NCBI GenBank assembly: GCA_937917025.1
Contig: CALFSF010000036.1
Location: forward strand, 1-20,232
Origin: an uncultured Paraburkholderia sp.
GTDB lineage: Bacteria > Pseudomonadota > Gammaproteobacteria > Burkholderiales > Burkholderiaceae
DNA: 20,232 bases
Direction of reading: 5' to 3'
Within the stretch, counting starts at the first letter, position 1; each line of letters opens with the position of its first letter. The notes under the pieces were generated by a model. The model did no database searches. It worked only from the letters and a program-made list of their open reading frames with translations, and was not told the DNA's origin. Both the position numbers and the translations under genes were made by a program. Positions 1 to 7,033 of this stretch are shown here, piece by piece.

Positions 1-1
1 C

Positions 2-727
2 CCGCTCACCGCGTATCCGGAACTCGTGCGCAATCACAAGCGCGACCGCCTGCTGGTGTTTCTGACGCTGGCCGGCACGGTGGCGCTCGCGTGGGTGATC
101 GCGGTTTCGTACCTGCGCGAGCGGCGCCACCATCGCGCGACGCGCGATCTGGCGAGGCAACTGCAATCGGCGAACACGCTGCTGTCGGCCGAAGCACGCC
201 ACGACGCGCTGACGGGCGCCCTCTCGCGACGCTATTTCCTCGATCTGCTGCGGCGCGAGATCGACGGGGCGCGCGCCGCGCGCGCGCCGCTGTGCGTGGC
301 GATCGCCGATCTCGACCATTTCAAGCAGATCAACGACCGCTTCGGCCACGCGGCGGGCGACCGCGCGCTCGAACATTTCGTCGATACCTGCCGCATGGAG
401 CTGCGCGGCGGTGACTCGACCGGCCGGCTGGGCGGCGAGGAATTCGGCATCCTGCTGCCGGCTACGTCGCTCGCGGCGGGGCTCGAAGTGGTCGAGCGGC
501 TGCGCAAGCGGCTGAAGGCCGCGCCTTCCCCGAAGCTGCCCGCGTCGGCGGCGCTAAGCGTGAGCATCGGCATTACCGAGCTGTCGCCGGAAGATCTGCC
601 CGAGCGCATCATGAGCCGCGCCGACCTCGCGCTGTACGCGGCCAAGTCACGCGGGCGCGACCGCAGCGAAGCCGTCCCGCCCGACGACACCGCGCCGTCC
701 ACGCGCACGGCGGCGTCGGTATGGTGA
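2..727 (+). CDS. Membrane-anchored GGDEF diguanylate cyclase (C-terminal part, 5' truncated)
   Basis: The frame is open from the first complete codon of the window, so the true start lies upstream; a GTG at 26 is in frame but need not be used. The visible 241 residues begin with a transmembrane segment (about fragment residues 17-38, LLVFLTLAGTVALAWVIAV). A short linker follows, probably helical, and then a full GGDEF domain. The active-site motif GGEEF is at nt 431-445. An RxxD motif (RGGD, nt 404-415) lies exactly five residues before it, the usual place of the product-inhibition I-site. DLDHFKQINDRFGHAAGD is the typical metal/GTP-binding stretch. The predicted role is synthesis of cyclic di-GMP from two GTP at the inner membrane, with feedback control. 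The tail (about 20 residues, P/T/S/R-rich) looks unstructured. The sensory part is outside the window, so the signal is unknown. Domain assignment is secure. Confidence 0.93.
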   Translation, partial: PLTAYPELVRNHKRDRLLVFLTLAGTVALAWVIAVSYLRERRHHRATRDLARQLQSANTLLSAEARHDALTGALSRRYFLDLLRREIDGARAARAPLCVAIADLDHFKQINDRFGHAAGDRALEHFVDTCRMELRGGDSTGRLGGEEFGILLPATSLAAGLEVVERLRKRLKAAPSPKLPASAALSVSIGITELSPEDLPERIMSRADLALYAAKSRGRDRSEAVPPDDTAPSTRTAASVW

Positions 728-842
728 GCGCCTTCATGCGCCCGGTCACATGAACTGAAACGGCCCCGGAAGTCCCCCGAAGGAAGCAGGTATCATCGAC
801 TTTCATACGAAGGTTGTTGTCACCGTCTATCGGGAGAGTCGC

Positions 843-1109
843 ATGAAGGGAAATCTGGTGATTGTCTGTCGCGATCAGGATGCTGTCGCATTCGACCAGT
901 TGCTGGCCGAATATGGCTCGTTCCAGACCCGGCTGTCATCGACCGCCTGGTATCTGAAGCTCGAGGTCGCGCCAGAAGTGATTCAGGAAGAAATTCTCGC
1001 GCGGCTCGGCAAGTACACCACGCATTACATCTTCGAGGCGGAAACGGTCACCTGGAATACGGTCGACAGCGACGCCGCCACCGCCCTCAACACGCTTTTC
1101 GCCGAGTAG
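843..1109 (+). CDS. Small conserved-looking protein of unknown function; possible Cas2/SinR-like fold
   Basis: This is an 88-residue ORF starting at ATG 843 with a GGGAG ribosome-binding site just upstream (about 833-837). No family is recognised with certainty. The order looks like strand (NLVIVCRDQ), helix (DAVAFDQLLAEYG), strand after an SST turn (AWYLKLEV), helix (APEVIQEEILARLG), strand (HYIFEAETVTW), then a C-terminal helix. This beta-alpha-beta-beta-alpha-beta pattern, with an S-S/T-x-W-Y-L segment, resembles SinR-like members of the Cas2/VapD ferredoxin-fold group. That resemblance is by eye and is inference. No Cas genes or repeats are nearby, so a CRISPR role is not suggested. It stands alone between the cyclase gene and the convergent kinase gene. 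There is no signal peptide or membrane segment, so it is probably cytoplasmic. It is likely a real gene because of its ribosome-binding site and ordinary amino-acid composition. Confidence 0.72.
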   Translation: MKGNLVIVCRDQDAVAFDQLLAEYGSFQTRLSSTAWYLKLEVAPEVIQEEILARLGKYTTHYIFEAETVTWNTVDSDAATALNTLFAE

Positions 1110-1141
1110 GCACCGCACAACCCGGCCAGAACAGATTGCAG

Positions 1142-1176
1142 AGCGCGCCAGCGGCCCGAAGAACCGCTGGCGCGTT
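1142..1176. terminator. Perfect hairpin between convergent genes, possible terminator
   Basis: An 11-base-pair perfect stem (1144-1154 with 1164-1174, CGCGCCAGCGG) has a 9-base loop and two further weak outer pairs. It lies 35 bases after the stop of the small plus-strand gene and before the 3' end of the minus-strand kinase. No strong T-tract follows on either strand, so intrinsic termination is plausible but not certain. Confidence 0.5.
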
Positions 1177-1262
1177 GCATCGCAGTGGCCTGGATCGGCT
1201 CTGCGGGTCCACGCCGCCCCGGTGCGCCCCAATCCGCTCCTGGGCCGGCGGCGTTCGTGGGT

Positions 1263-2588
1263 TTAGCGCCCCCAGGCCGATTCCGTCATGTTCGACGTGC
1301 CGCGCGGCAGCACGTCGAAAGCGAAGCTCATCAGCACACGCAGGCCACGCCCTTCGTGGTTGCCGATGTCCCACTCTCCGCCCAGCCTGCGTACCAGCCG
1401 CTCGACGATCGCGAGGCCAAGCCCGCTGTGACCGTTGCCGCCGCGCGCCGGATCGAGCCGCACGAACGGCCGGCTTGCGTTGATCAGATCGTGCGCGGCG
1501 ATGCCGTTGCCGTTGTCGTACACCGCCAGCGTGAAGCCCGCCGACGTGCGCGCCGTTTCGACGACGATCGGCGGCGCGCCATACGCGTGCGCGTTGTCGA
1601 GCAGATTGGACAGGATCCGGTCGAGCGTCGCGGCCGGCAGGCGAAAGCCCGGGCCCGCGTTCAGCACCGTCTGCACGGCCGGTGCGCCGGCCGCGACCGC
1701 GCGGTAGGTGCGCACCACGCGCTCGCATTGCGTATCGACGTCGACCGGTTCGCTGCGATCGGCGCCGTCATGCGCGAAAACCAGAAACTGGTCGACGATA
1801 TGCGCCATCGAATCGACGTCGCGCACCACGCCATCGCGCACCCTGGCTTCGTCCATCAGTTCGGCGCGCAGGCGCAGCCGCGCGAGCGGCGTCTTCAGAT
1901 CGTGCGCGACGCCCGCCAGCATCACGGCGCGGTCGTTCTCGGTGCTCGCGACTTCCTGAACCATCTGGTTGAAGCCGCGCGTGAGCTGCCGCAGTTCGCG
2001 CGGTCCGCGCTCCGGCACGGGCGGCACCGGCAGCCCGCGTCCGAACCGCGCGACCGCCTGTGCAAGCAAGCGCAGCGGCTGCTGCAACTGCCACGCGGCA
2101 AAGAGCGCGGCCATCACGCCCGCCGAAAAGATGGTGATGAGCCACCAGACGGTCCGGTCGAGCGAACGCGGCGGCCTGAGCGGCTGCACGGGCACGACGA
2201 TCCAGCTATGGTCGCTGGCCGAGCGCACCCACAGCGTGGGCGGCTTGCCGGGGGTACCCACGCGCACCTGGGTACCGGCGGGCATGCGGTCCTGCACGTC
2301 GTCGAGAAAGCGCTGCAACCCGGGCGGCGCGCCCGTGTTTGCGGCGGGCACGTCGGGGCTCGCGGGGTCGACGAGCCGCACGCGCGACGGCAGCGGCTGA
2401 TCCGGCGAGCGCGCCACGTGCTGGCGTACCGCTTCGACGAGGAACGTCGCTTCTTCGACCGCGTAACGCGCCTGCAACTGGTTGCGATCGAGGCGCATCA
2501 ACGCGTACCACGCGAAATGCGAGATCAGCAGCACACTGACGACCAGCAACGCCAGCCGTCCAAACAGCGAATCAGCTGGCCGGCGCAT
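1263..2588 (-). CDS. EnvZ-like sensor histidine kinase
   Basis: The protein has 441 residues starting at MRRPADSLFGRL. A longer reading from 2627 is possible, but this ATG fits the family's usual N-terminus. TM1 is about residues 10-30, a periplasmic loop spans about 32-144, and TM2 is about 146-167. HAMP is about 168-215. The dimerisation/phosphoacceptor helix carries His229 in AGVAHDLKTPLARLRLR. The N box is SNLLDNAHAYG (about 327-337), the G1 box is DNGNG (358-362), and the G2 box is GHSGLGLAI (386-394). All kinase motifs are intact. It should autophosphorylate on His229 and pass phosphate to the regulator encoded just upstream; the two genes overlap by 17 bases, which suggests translational coupling. 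Short periplasmic loop, HAMP and H-box place it with EnvZ/CpxA-type kinases. The stimulus is not known; the divergent Spy-like gene hints at envelope stress (inference). Confidence 0.93.
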   Translation of the reverse strand: MRRPADSLFGRLALLVVSVLLISHFAWYALMRLDRNQLQARYAVEEATFLVEAVRQHVARSPDQPLPSRVRLVDPASPDVPAANTGAPPGLQRFLDDVQDRMPAGTQVRVGTPGKPPTLWVRSASDHSWIVVPVQPLRPPRSLDRTVWWLITIFSAGVMAALFAAWQLQQPLRLLAQAVARFGRGLPVPPVPERGPRELRQLTRGFNQMVQEVASTENDRAVMLAGVAHDLKTPLARLRLRAELMDEARVRDGVVRDVDSMAHIVDQFLVFAHDGADRSEPVDVDTQCERVVRTYRAVAAGAPAVQTVLNAGPGFRLPAATLDRILSNLLDNAHAYGAPPIVVETARTSAGFTLAVYDNGNGIAAHDLINASRPFVRLDPARGGNGHSGLGLAIVERLVRRLGGEWDIGNHEGRGLRVLMSFAFDVLPRGTSNMTESAWGR

Positions 2589-3297
2589 GCTGCTCGCCGT
2601 CTGGCACGAACACGTAACCGCGGCCACGCACGGTCTGGATGAAGCGTGGCGTGGCCGGGTCGGTTTCCAGAATGCGGCGCAGACGCCATACCTGCACGTC
2701 GATGCCGCGGTCGGTGCCGTCGTATTCCGGACCGTGCAGCAGTTCGAGCAGGCGCTCGCGCGTGAGCGTGCGCATCGGATGGTTCACGAAAATCTTGAGC
2801 AGCGCGAATTCGCTGCCCGAAAGCGTCAGCGGCCGGCTGTCCTGGTTCAGCGTGCGCGACTGGAAGTCGAGCGTGAAGCGGCCGAACGTGAACGGCTCGC
2901 GCTGTTCCGGCGCGGCCGCCGAAGGCAGCGTGCGGCGCCGGCGCAGCACCGCCTGCACGCGAGCCAGCAGCTCGCGCGGGTTGAACGGCTTGCCGAGATA
3001 GTCGTCCGCGCCCAGTTCGAGACCGACGATGCGGTCCACGTCGTCCGCGCGGGCGGTCAGCATGATGACGGGGATGTCGTCGCCGGAAGCGCGCAGCTTG
3101 CGCAGCGCCGTCAGCCCGTCGACGCCCGGCATCATCAGGTCGAGCACGATCAGGTCCGGGCGCTCACGTTCGAGCCGGCGTTCGAGAGAGCCAGCATCGT
3201 GCAGCACCGAAACTTCGATGCCCTGCCGGGCCAGATAGTCGCGCAAAAGATCGCGCAGTTCGACGTCGTCATCGACGACCAGAATTTGGGTAGCCAT
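2572..3297 (-). CDS. OmpR/PhoB-family response regulator
   Basis: The protein has 241 residues from the ATG read at 3297-3295 (MATQILVVDDD). An upstream ATG at 3339 would add 14 residues unlike the family. The receiver domain (about 1-120) has the acidic pocket D9-D10-D11, phosphoacceptor Asp53 in VLDLMMPG, Thr81 and Lys103 (KPF). A linker follows, and then a winged-helix DNA-binding domain (about 135-235, ending in TVRGRGYVFVPDG), the OmpR-type output domain. It is the first gene of a two-gene operon with the sensor kinase; its stop codon lies inside the start of the kinase gene. It is close to OmpR in architecture, but orthology to E. coli ompR cannot be proven from the sequence alone. The divergent region upstream carries 10-bp-spaced direct repeats of the kind this regulator family binds, so autoregulation is likely (inference). 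Confidence 0.94.
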   Translation of the reverse strand: MATQILVVDDDVELRDLLRDYLARQGIEVSVLHDAGSLERRLERERPDLIVLDLMMPGVDGLTALRKLRASGDDIPVIMLTARADDVDRIVGLELGADDYLGKPFNPRELLARVQAVLRRRRTLPSAAAPEQREPFTFGRFTLDFQSRTLNQDSRPLTLSGSEFALLKIFVNHPMRTLTRERLLELLHGPEYDGTDRGIDVQVWRLRRILETDPATPRFIQTVRGRGYVFVPDGEQHAPAS

Positions 3298-3353
3298 GGG
3301 ACGAAGTTTAACGCGCACGCTCCCCCGTTTTCGACACAAACCTCCCGCAAAGG

Positions 3354-3418
3354 GTTACTGGGTGTTACCGCGAAAGGCACTCGTAATGTCGTGTAATGGC
3401 AGCAACGGCGCGTGTAAC
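3354..3418. promoter_or_regulatory. Cluster of CpxR/OmpR-type direct-repeat boxes in a divergent promoter region
   Basis: GTTAC-N5-GTTAC lies at 3354-3368 and GTAAT-N5-GTAAT at 3383-3397; a further GTGTAAC at 3412-3418 sits 21 bases (two helical turns) from the preceding GTGTAAT. The first pair is, on the other strand, GTAAC-N5-GTAAC, so the two pairs face opposite directions. The 5-base half-sites repeated every 10 bp match the geometry of the E. coli CpxR box (GTAAA-N5-GTAAA). The cluster lies between the OmpR-family regulator gene (minus) and the Spy-like gene (plus). The repeats are seen directly; binding by the neighbouring regulator is inference. Confidence 0.55.
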
Positions 3419-3530
3419 ACGCCGCGGGCCGGGCGCCTCTACGCTGTGTCTAACCGAATGCGGGCCGTTTCACGCTCCTGTGATCACGCGCCCGCACCGT
3501 CGGCCTGGATCAACACAAAGGAGTCGCTCC

Positions 3531-4073
3531 ATGTCCAATAAAACTTCACGCTTTCTCGCCGTTGCCGCTTCGTCTCTCGCACTGAGTCTGGGTGTCGCCT
3601 ATGCTGCCCAGCCGGGCGGCGCGATGGGCGGCCCCGCTGGTCACGGTGGCTGGCACGGCCACTTCATGAAGGAGTTGAACCAGTTGCACGGCCAGCTGAA
3701 CCTGAATGCGGATCAGGAGAAACAATGGCAGGCCGCGCTCGACACGATGAAGCAGACGCGCGCAACCGAACGTGCGAATCATGAGCAGATGAAGCAGCAG
3801 TTCAAGTCGATGCAGCAGCAACCGATTCTCGACCTGAACGCGATGCACGCCGCCCATCAGAAGATCGAGCAGCAGGACGCGCAACTGCGCGAGCAGAGCG
3901 CGAATGCATGGCTCACGTTCTACAACGGCCTGAACGACCAGCAAAAGACGACCGTCAGCACGGCGCTCAAGCAGCGCTTCGCGAAGATGGAACAACGTCA
4001 CGAAAAGATGCGTGAGCGTTGGCAGCATCATCGCGGCGCGGCGCCGGGCGCGGCTTCGGCGGTCAAGCCGTAA
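3531..4073 (+). CDS. Spy/CpxP-family periplasmic protein (LTxxQ-type)
   Basis: The protein has 180 residues starting at MSNKTSRF, with an AAAGGAG ribosome-binding site at 3517-3523, 7 bases before the ATG. A longer frame from 3396 is open but would hide the signal peptide. Residues 1-25 form a clear Sec signal peptide with cleavage near AYA-AQ. The mature part is helical and rich in Q, H, K and M. It contains two LTxxQ-like motifs, LNADQ (about 58-62) and LNDQQ (about 134-138), typical of Spy/CpxP chaperone-like proteins. Such proteins act in the periplasm against protein misfolding or feed back on an envelope-stress kinase. The divergent two-component pair and the repeat boxes between them suggest it is a target of that system. 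The C-terminus (HHRGAAPGAAS) is low complexity. Function beyond the family level is not shown. Confidence 0.85.
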   Translation: MSNKTSRFLAVAASSLALSLGVAYAAQPGGAMGGPAGHGGWHGHFMKELNQLHGQLNLNADQEKQWQAALDTMKQTRATERANHEQMKQQFKSMQQQPILDLNAMHAAHQKIEQQDAQLREQSANAWLTFYNGLNDQQKTTVSTALKQRFAKMEQRHEKMRERWQHHRGAAPGAASAVKP

Positions 4074-4134
4074 GCGGCCGCCCCGCCACCCTTGCTCCCG
4101 CAGACGGCAGACGGCACACGCCGTCCGCGGGAGA

Positions 4135-4171
4135 TAAAAAAACGCCACGGGATCCATTCCGTGGCGTTTCT
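4135..4171. terminator. Bidirectional intrinsic terminator
   Basis: A 10-bp perfect stem (4141-4150 AACGCCACGG with 4159-4168) has an 8-base loop. An A-tract (4136-4142) precedes it and a T-run follows the stem, so it can end transcripts of the plus-strand Spy-like gene and the minus-strand pirin gene that converge here. Confidence 0.82.
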
Positions 4172-4227
4172 GTTTGCAGCGCTACCGCGCGACGTCATTC
4201 ATCCGCACGCGGCCTGCGACACCGGCT

Positions 4228-4926
4228 TCAGGCCAGGTCGAACAGCAGCACTTCAGCCTGATTGCCCTTTTCGAGCGTCACGGTGTCGACGTCGGCGAGC
4301 ATCGCCGCATCGCCGGCCGCGAGCGCCTCGCCATTGACCGTCACGCCGCCTCGCGCAACCTGCACATAGACACGCCGCCCTGCCGGCACCTTGTAGTCGG
4401 CGCGCTCGGCGCCGTCGAACAGCCCGGCATGGATCGATGCATCCGAGTGAATCGTCACCGAACCGTCGCGGCCATCGGGCGAAGCGACGACCCGCAGATG
4501 TCCACGCTTGTCCGCATCGTCGAAGTGTTTCTCTTCGTAGCCAGGCGCGTCGCCGCGCCGGGCCGGCAGCACCCAGATCTGCAGCAGATGCAGCGCGTCG
4601 TCCTTCGATGCGTTGAACTCGCTGTGCATCACGCCCGTGCCCGCGCTCATGCGCTGGACGTCGCCGGGGCGGATCGTCGAACCGTTGCCCATGCTGTCCT
4701 TGTGCGCGAGCGCGCCCTGCAGCACGTACGTGACGATCTCCATGTCGCGATGGCCGTGCGTGCCGAAACCTTCACCGGGCCCGATCCGGTCTTCGTTGAT
4801 GACGCGCAGCGGGCCGAACTGCATATGGTCCGGATCATGGTAGTCGGCAAACGAAAAGCTGTGATACGAGTCGAGCCAGCCGTGGTTGGCGTGACCGCGT
4901 TCATCCGAGCGGCGAATCTGCAGCAT
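4228..4926 (-). CDS. Pirin family protein (bicupin, YhhW-like)
   Basis: The protein has 232 residues, starting at an ATG read at 4926-4924 with GGGAG a few bases before it. It is a two-domain cupin. The N-terminal cupin carries the pirin metal ligands His57, His59 (GTHGHRDME), His101 and Glu103 (GVMHSEFN), the same set and spacing as in E. coli YhhW and human pirin. The C-terminal cupin (about 140-232) has no metal site visible. Bacterial members bind a transition metal and some show quercetin 2,3-dioxygenase activity in vitro; physiological substrates are mostly unknown. It is predicted cytoplasmic, with no signal peptide. It stands alone, facing the Spy-like gene across a shared terminator. 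Family assignment is secure; reaction is not. Confidence 0.92.
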   Translation of the reverse strand: MLQIRRSDERGHANHGWLDSYHSFSFADYHDPDHMQFGPLRVINEDRIGPGEGFGTHGHRDMEIVTYVLQGALAHKDSMGNGSTIRPGDVQRMSAGTGVMHSEFNASKDDALHLLQIWVLPARRGDAPGYEEKHFDDADKRGHLRVVASPDGRDGSVTIHSDASIHAGLFDGAERADYKVPAGRRVYVQVARGGVTVNGEALAAGDAAMLADVDTVTLEKGNQAEVLLFDLA

Positions 4927-5612
4927 GTCGATCTCCCGTCAATGTTGAGCATGCACGGAATGTAGGGGCGCGCGGCCTGAAGGACAATCCGCACCCGCGC
5001 ACTGCATCGTTTCGCCAGCGACACCAATCCGGTGCCGATCGCAGGCCACCCGGCGCGCGCATGCGTGACCGGGGGCTACGCCCGGGTGGCGCGCGCCGGC
5101 TGTTCGGGTAAAATACCGCGCTTTTCGGTCGGACGGACTTGCGCCGCACGCCCTCGCAGCTTTCGCCATGTCTCCCATGACTCGGGTCAGGCGACCCGAA
5201 GGGACCTGCGACAAGGCCTGCGCGGCAATTTTGTCCGCCTAGAATAGCGACGGCGAGCCAGGCACGGCGACCGCCGGCCGGGTAACGGTCGACGACAGCG
5301 GTCGGGGAACCAGCGGAACGCGGCCACGGGAGACCGGGCCGCTACCAATGGGCCGGACGGGGTTCTGGTTATACAGTCGGAAAAAGCGCTGCTTCGCCGG
5401 CGAGGACATGGCAGGTCACCCGCACAAGGGGGGAACGCCTGACGTGTTTCGCGGCTCCGGATCCGGGGCGCGGCAAGGCAGTCACGAATCGCACAGCGGC
5501 CTGCTGTGCGCCGGGCGTCCCGCCGGATCGACGGATCCACCGGCAACGGGATGCACGGCGCGCGCGGAACCGCGTCTTTCGCGGCGTCGAGACGCGTCGT
5601 CAAGGACTTCAT
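4927..5612 (+). other. 686-base gene-free region with nested inverted repeats (putative structured leader or small RNA)
   Basis: No convincing coding frame was found; the open frames here are short or read like shadows. It holds a 9-bp inverted repeat (5045-5053 with 5082-5090). Hexamers resembling a -10 box are TAAAAT at 5109-5114 and TAGAAT at 5240-5245, both without a good -35. One set of stems is nested: CGCAG 5155-5159/5206-5210, TCCC 5173-5176/5201-5204 and TCGGGTC 5182-5188/5193-5199. CGACCG at 5268-5273 can pair with either of two CGGTCG copies (5286-5291, 5299-5304). AACCAG 5308-5313/5365-5370 encloses GCGGCC 5320-5325/5337-5342. An 8-bp perfect hairpin lies at 5490-5497/5503-5510. 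It does not match the core motifs of RNase P RNA, SRP RNA, tmRNA or the cobalamin, glycine or ZTP riboswitches as I know them. Confidence 0.4.
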
Positions 5613-6302
5613 ATGTTTCTTTCGGGCTACGGCCACATCATCCTTGCCGGCACCTGGCAGACCGTCAAACTGGCGGTGTTGTCGCTGGTATTCGCCTTTC
5701 TCCTCGGCCTGATCGGCGCGGGGGCGAAGCTGTCGAAGAACCGCGTGTCGCACGGCATCGGCACGCTGTATACAACACTGATACGCGGCGTGCCCGATCT
5801 CGTGCTGATGCTGCTGCTCTTCTACAGCATCCAGATCTGGCTGAACAACCTCACCGACCTGATCGGCTGGGACCAGATCGACATCGATCCGTTCGTGGCC
5901 GGCGTGATCGTGCTGGGCTTCATCTACGGCGCGTACTTCACCGAGACCTTTCGCGGCGCGTTCCTGTCCGTGCCGCGCGGCCAGCTGGAAGCCGGCTCGG
6001 CCTACGGCATGAGCGCCTGGCAGGTGTTCTCGCGGATCATGTTCCCGCAGATGATGCGCTTCGCGCTCCCCGGCATCGGCAATAACTGGCAGGTGATGGT
6101 CAAGGCCACCGCGCTGGTGTCGATCATCGGTCTCGCCGACGTCGTCAAGGCTTCGCAGGATGCCGGCAAGGGCACGCTGCGATTCTTTTTCTTCACCCTG
6201 CTGGCGGGCGCCATCTATCTCGTCATCACCACCGTCTCGAACTTTGTGCTGATGTACCTCGAAAAACGTTACTCGACCGGTGTGCGAAAGGCGGACCTAT
6301 GA
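5613..6302 (+). CDS. hisQ: HisQ-type permease of a basic amino-acid ABC importer
   Basis: The protein has 229 residues from ATG 5613, with AAGGA at 5602-5606 as ribosome-binding site. It is an integral inner-membrane protein with about five transmembrane helices. Its residues track E. coli HisQ closely in several stretches: GLIGAGAKLSKNR (32-44), TLIRGVPDLVLMLL (55-68), IYGAYFTETFRGAF (104-117), ALPGIGNNWQV (151-161), and the terminal RKADL. The cytoplasmic EAA loop that contacts the ATPase begins at LEAGSAYGMS (125-134). It forms a heterodimer with HisM. By analogy the transported substrates are histidine, lysine, arginine and ornithine, but specificity is set mainly by a binding protein that is not encoded here. 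Its stop overlaps the next start (ATGA), so it is translationally coupled to hisM. Confidence 0.93.
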   Translation: MFLSGYGHIILAGTWQTVKLAVLSLVFAFLLGLIGAGAKLSKNRVSHGIGTLYTTLIRGVPDLVLMLLLFYSIQIWLNNLTDLIGWDQIDIDPFVAGVIVLGFIYGAYFTETFRGAFLSVPRGQLEAGSAYGMSAWQVFSRIMFPQMMRFALPGIGNNWQVMVKATALVSIIGLADVVKASQDAGKGTLRFFFFTLLAGAIYLVITTVSNFVLMYLEKRYSTGVRKADL

Positions 6303-7012
6303 TCGGGCTGATCCAGGAATACTGGCGCAACTACCTCTTCACCGACGGCTACCGCTTCACCGGCCTCGCGATCACGATGTGGCTGCTGGTCGTGTCGATT
6401 GGCCTCGGCTTCTGCCTGTCGATCCCGCTCGCGGTCGCGCGCGTGTCGAAGCGGAAATGGCTGTCGCGCCTCGTGTGGCTGTATACCTATGTGTTTCGCG
6501 GCACGCCGCTCTATGTACAGCTGCTGCTGTGCTACACGGGCCTCTACAGCCTCGAATTCATCCATTCGCACGCGCTCACCGACGCGTTCTTCCGCAACGG
6601 CATGAACTGCACGCTGCTCGCGTTCACGCTGAACACCTGCGCGTACACCACCGAGATCTTCGCGGGCGCGATCAAGGCCACGCCGTACGGCGAAATCGAA
6701 GCGGCCCGGGCGTACGGCATGTCGCCGTTCACGCTGTATCGCCGCGTGATCCTGCCTTCGGCGCTGCGTCGCGCGTTGCCGTACTACAGCAACGAAGTGA
6801 TCCTGATGCTGCACGCCACGACCGTCGCGTTCACCGCGACCGTGCCGGACATCCTCAAGATCGCGCGGGACGTGAACTCGGCCACGTACCAGTCGTTCGG
6901 TGCGTTCGGCATTGCCGCGCTGCTCTACCTCGCCATTTCCTTCACGCTCGTGTGGCTGTTCCGCCGCGCCGAGCACCGCTGGCTCGCCTATCTGCGGCCG
7001 CAGGGCAAATAA
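6299..7012 (+). CDS. hisM: HisM-type permease of a basic amino-acid ABC importer
   Basis: The protein has 237 residues, and the ATG overlaps the hisQ stop by 4 bases. It is a multi-helix inner-membrane protein. Strong resemblance to E. coli HisM includes DGYRFTGLAIT (16-26), FRGTPLYVQLL (66-76), LAFTLNTCAYTTEIFAGAI (107-125), the EAA loop EIEAARAYGMS (132-142), and FRRAEHRW near the end. It pairs with HisQ to form the translocation pore and docks on HisP dimers. The ATPase gene follows 21 bases downstream, giving a hisQ-hisM-hisP operon in the enterobacterial order but without hisJ/argT in front. Confidence 0.93.
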   Translation: MIGLIQEYWRNYLFTDGYRFTGLAITMWLLVVSIGLGFCLSIPLAVARVSKRKWLSRLVWLYTYVFRGTPLYVQLLLCYTGLYSLEFIHSHALTDAFFRNGMNCTLLAFTLNTCAYTTEIFAGAIKATPYGEIEAARAYGMSPFTLYRRVILPSALRRALPYYSNEVILMLHATTVAFTATVPDILKIARDVNSATYQSFGAFGIAALLYLAISFTLVWLFRRAEHRWLAYLRPQGK

Positions 7013-7033
7013 GCCCGACGACAAGAGACACAG

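Noticed and set aside
777..790. CCGAAGGAAGCAGG, resembling the conserved loop of the signal recognition particle RNA
   Set aside because: The flanks do not pair to form the required long helix and the second half of the motif is missing; it lies in the short leader of the 843 gene.
1185..2642. Plus-strand open frame (485 codons) antisense to the histidine kinase
   Set aside because: No domain, no ribosome-binding site, Arg/His-rich composition; the kinase on the other strand is complete.
4939..5214. Minus-strand open frame of 91 codons upstream of the pirin gene
   Set aside because: It has no ribosome-binding site and no recognisable motif, and its composition (A, R, G, C rich) suggests chance.
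5109..5612. Possible RNase P RNA, SRP RNA or tmRNA gene
   Set aside because: None of the core motifs of these RNAs was found on reading the region; it is kept only as an unassigned structured stretch.
5348..6085. Plus-strand open frame overlapping hisQ in another frame, as a possible remnant of a binding-protein gene
   Set aside because: The translated sequence shows no signal peptide or binding-protein motif, and most of it is a shadow of hisQ.
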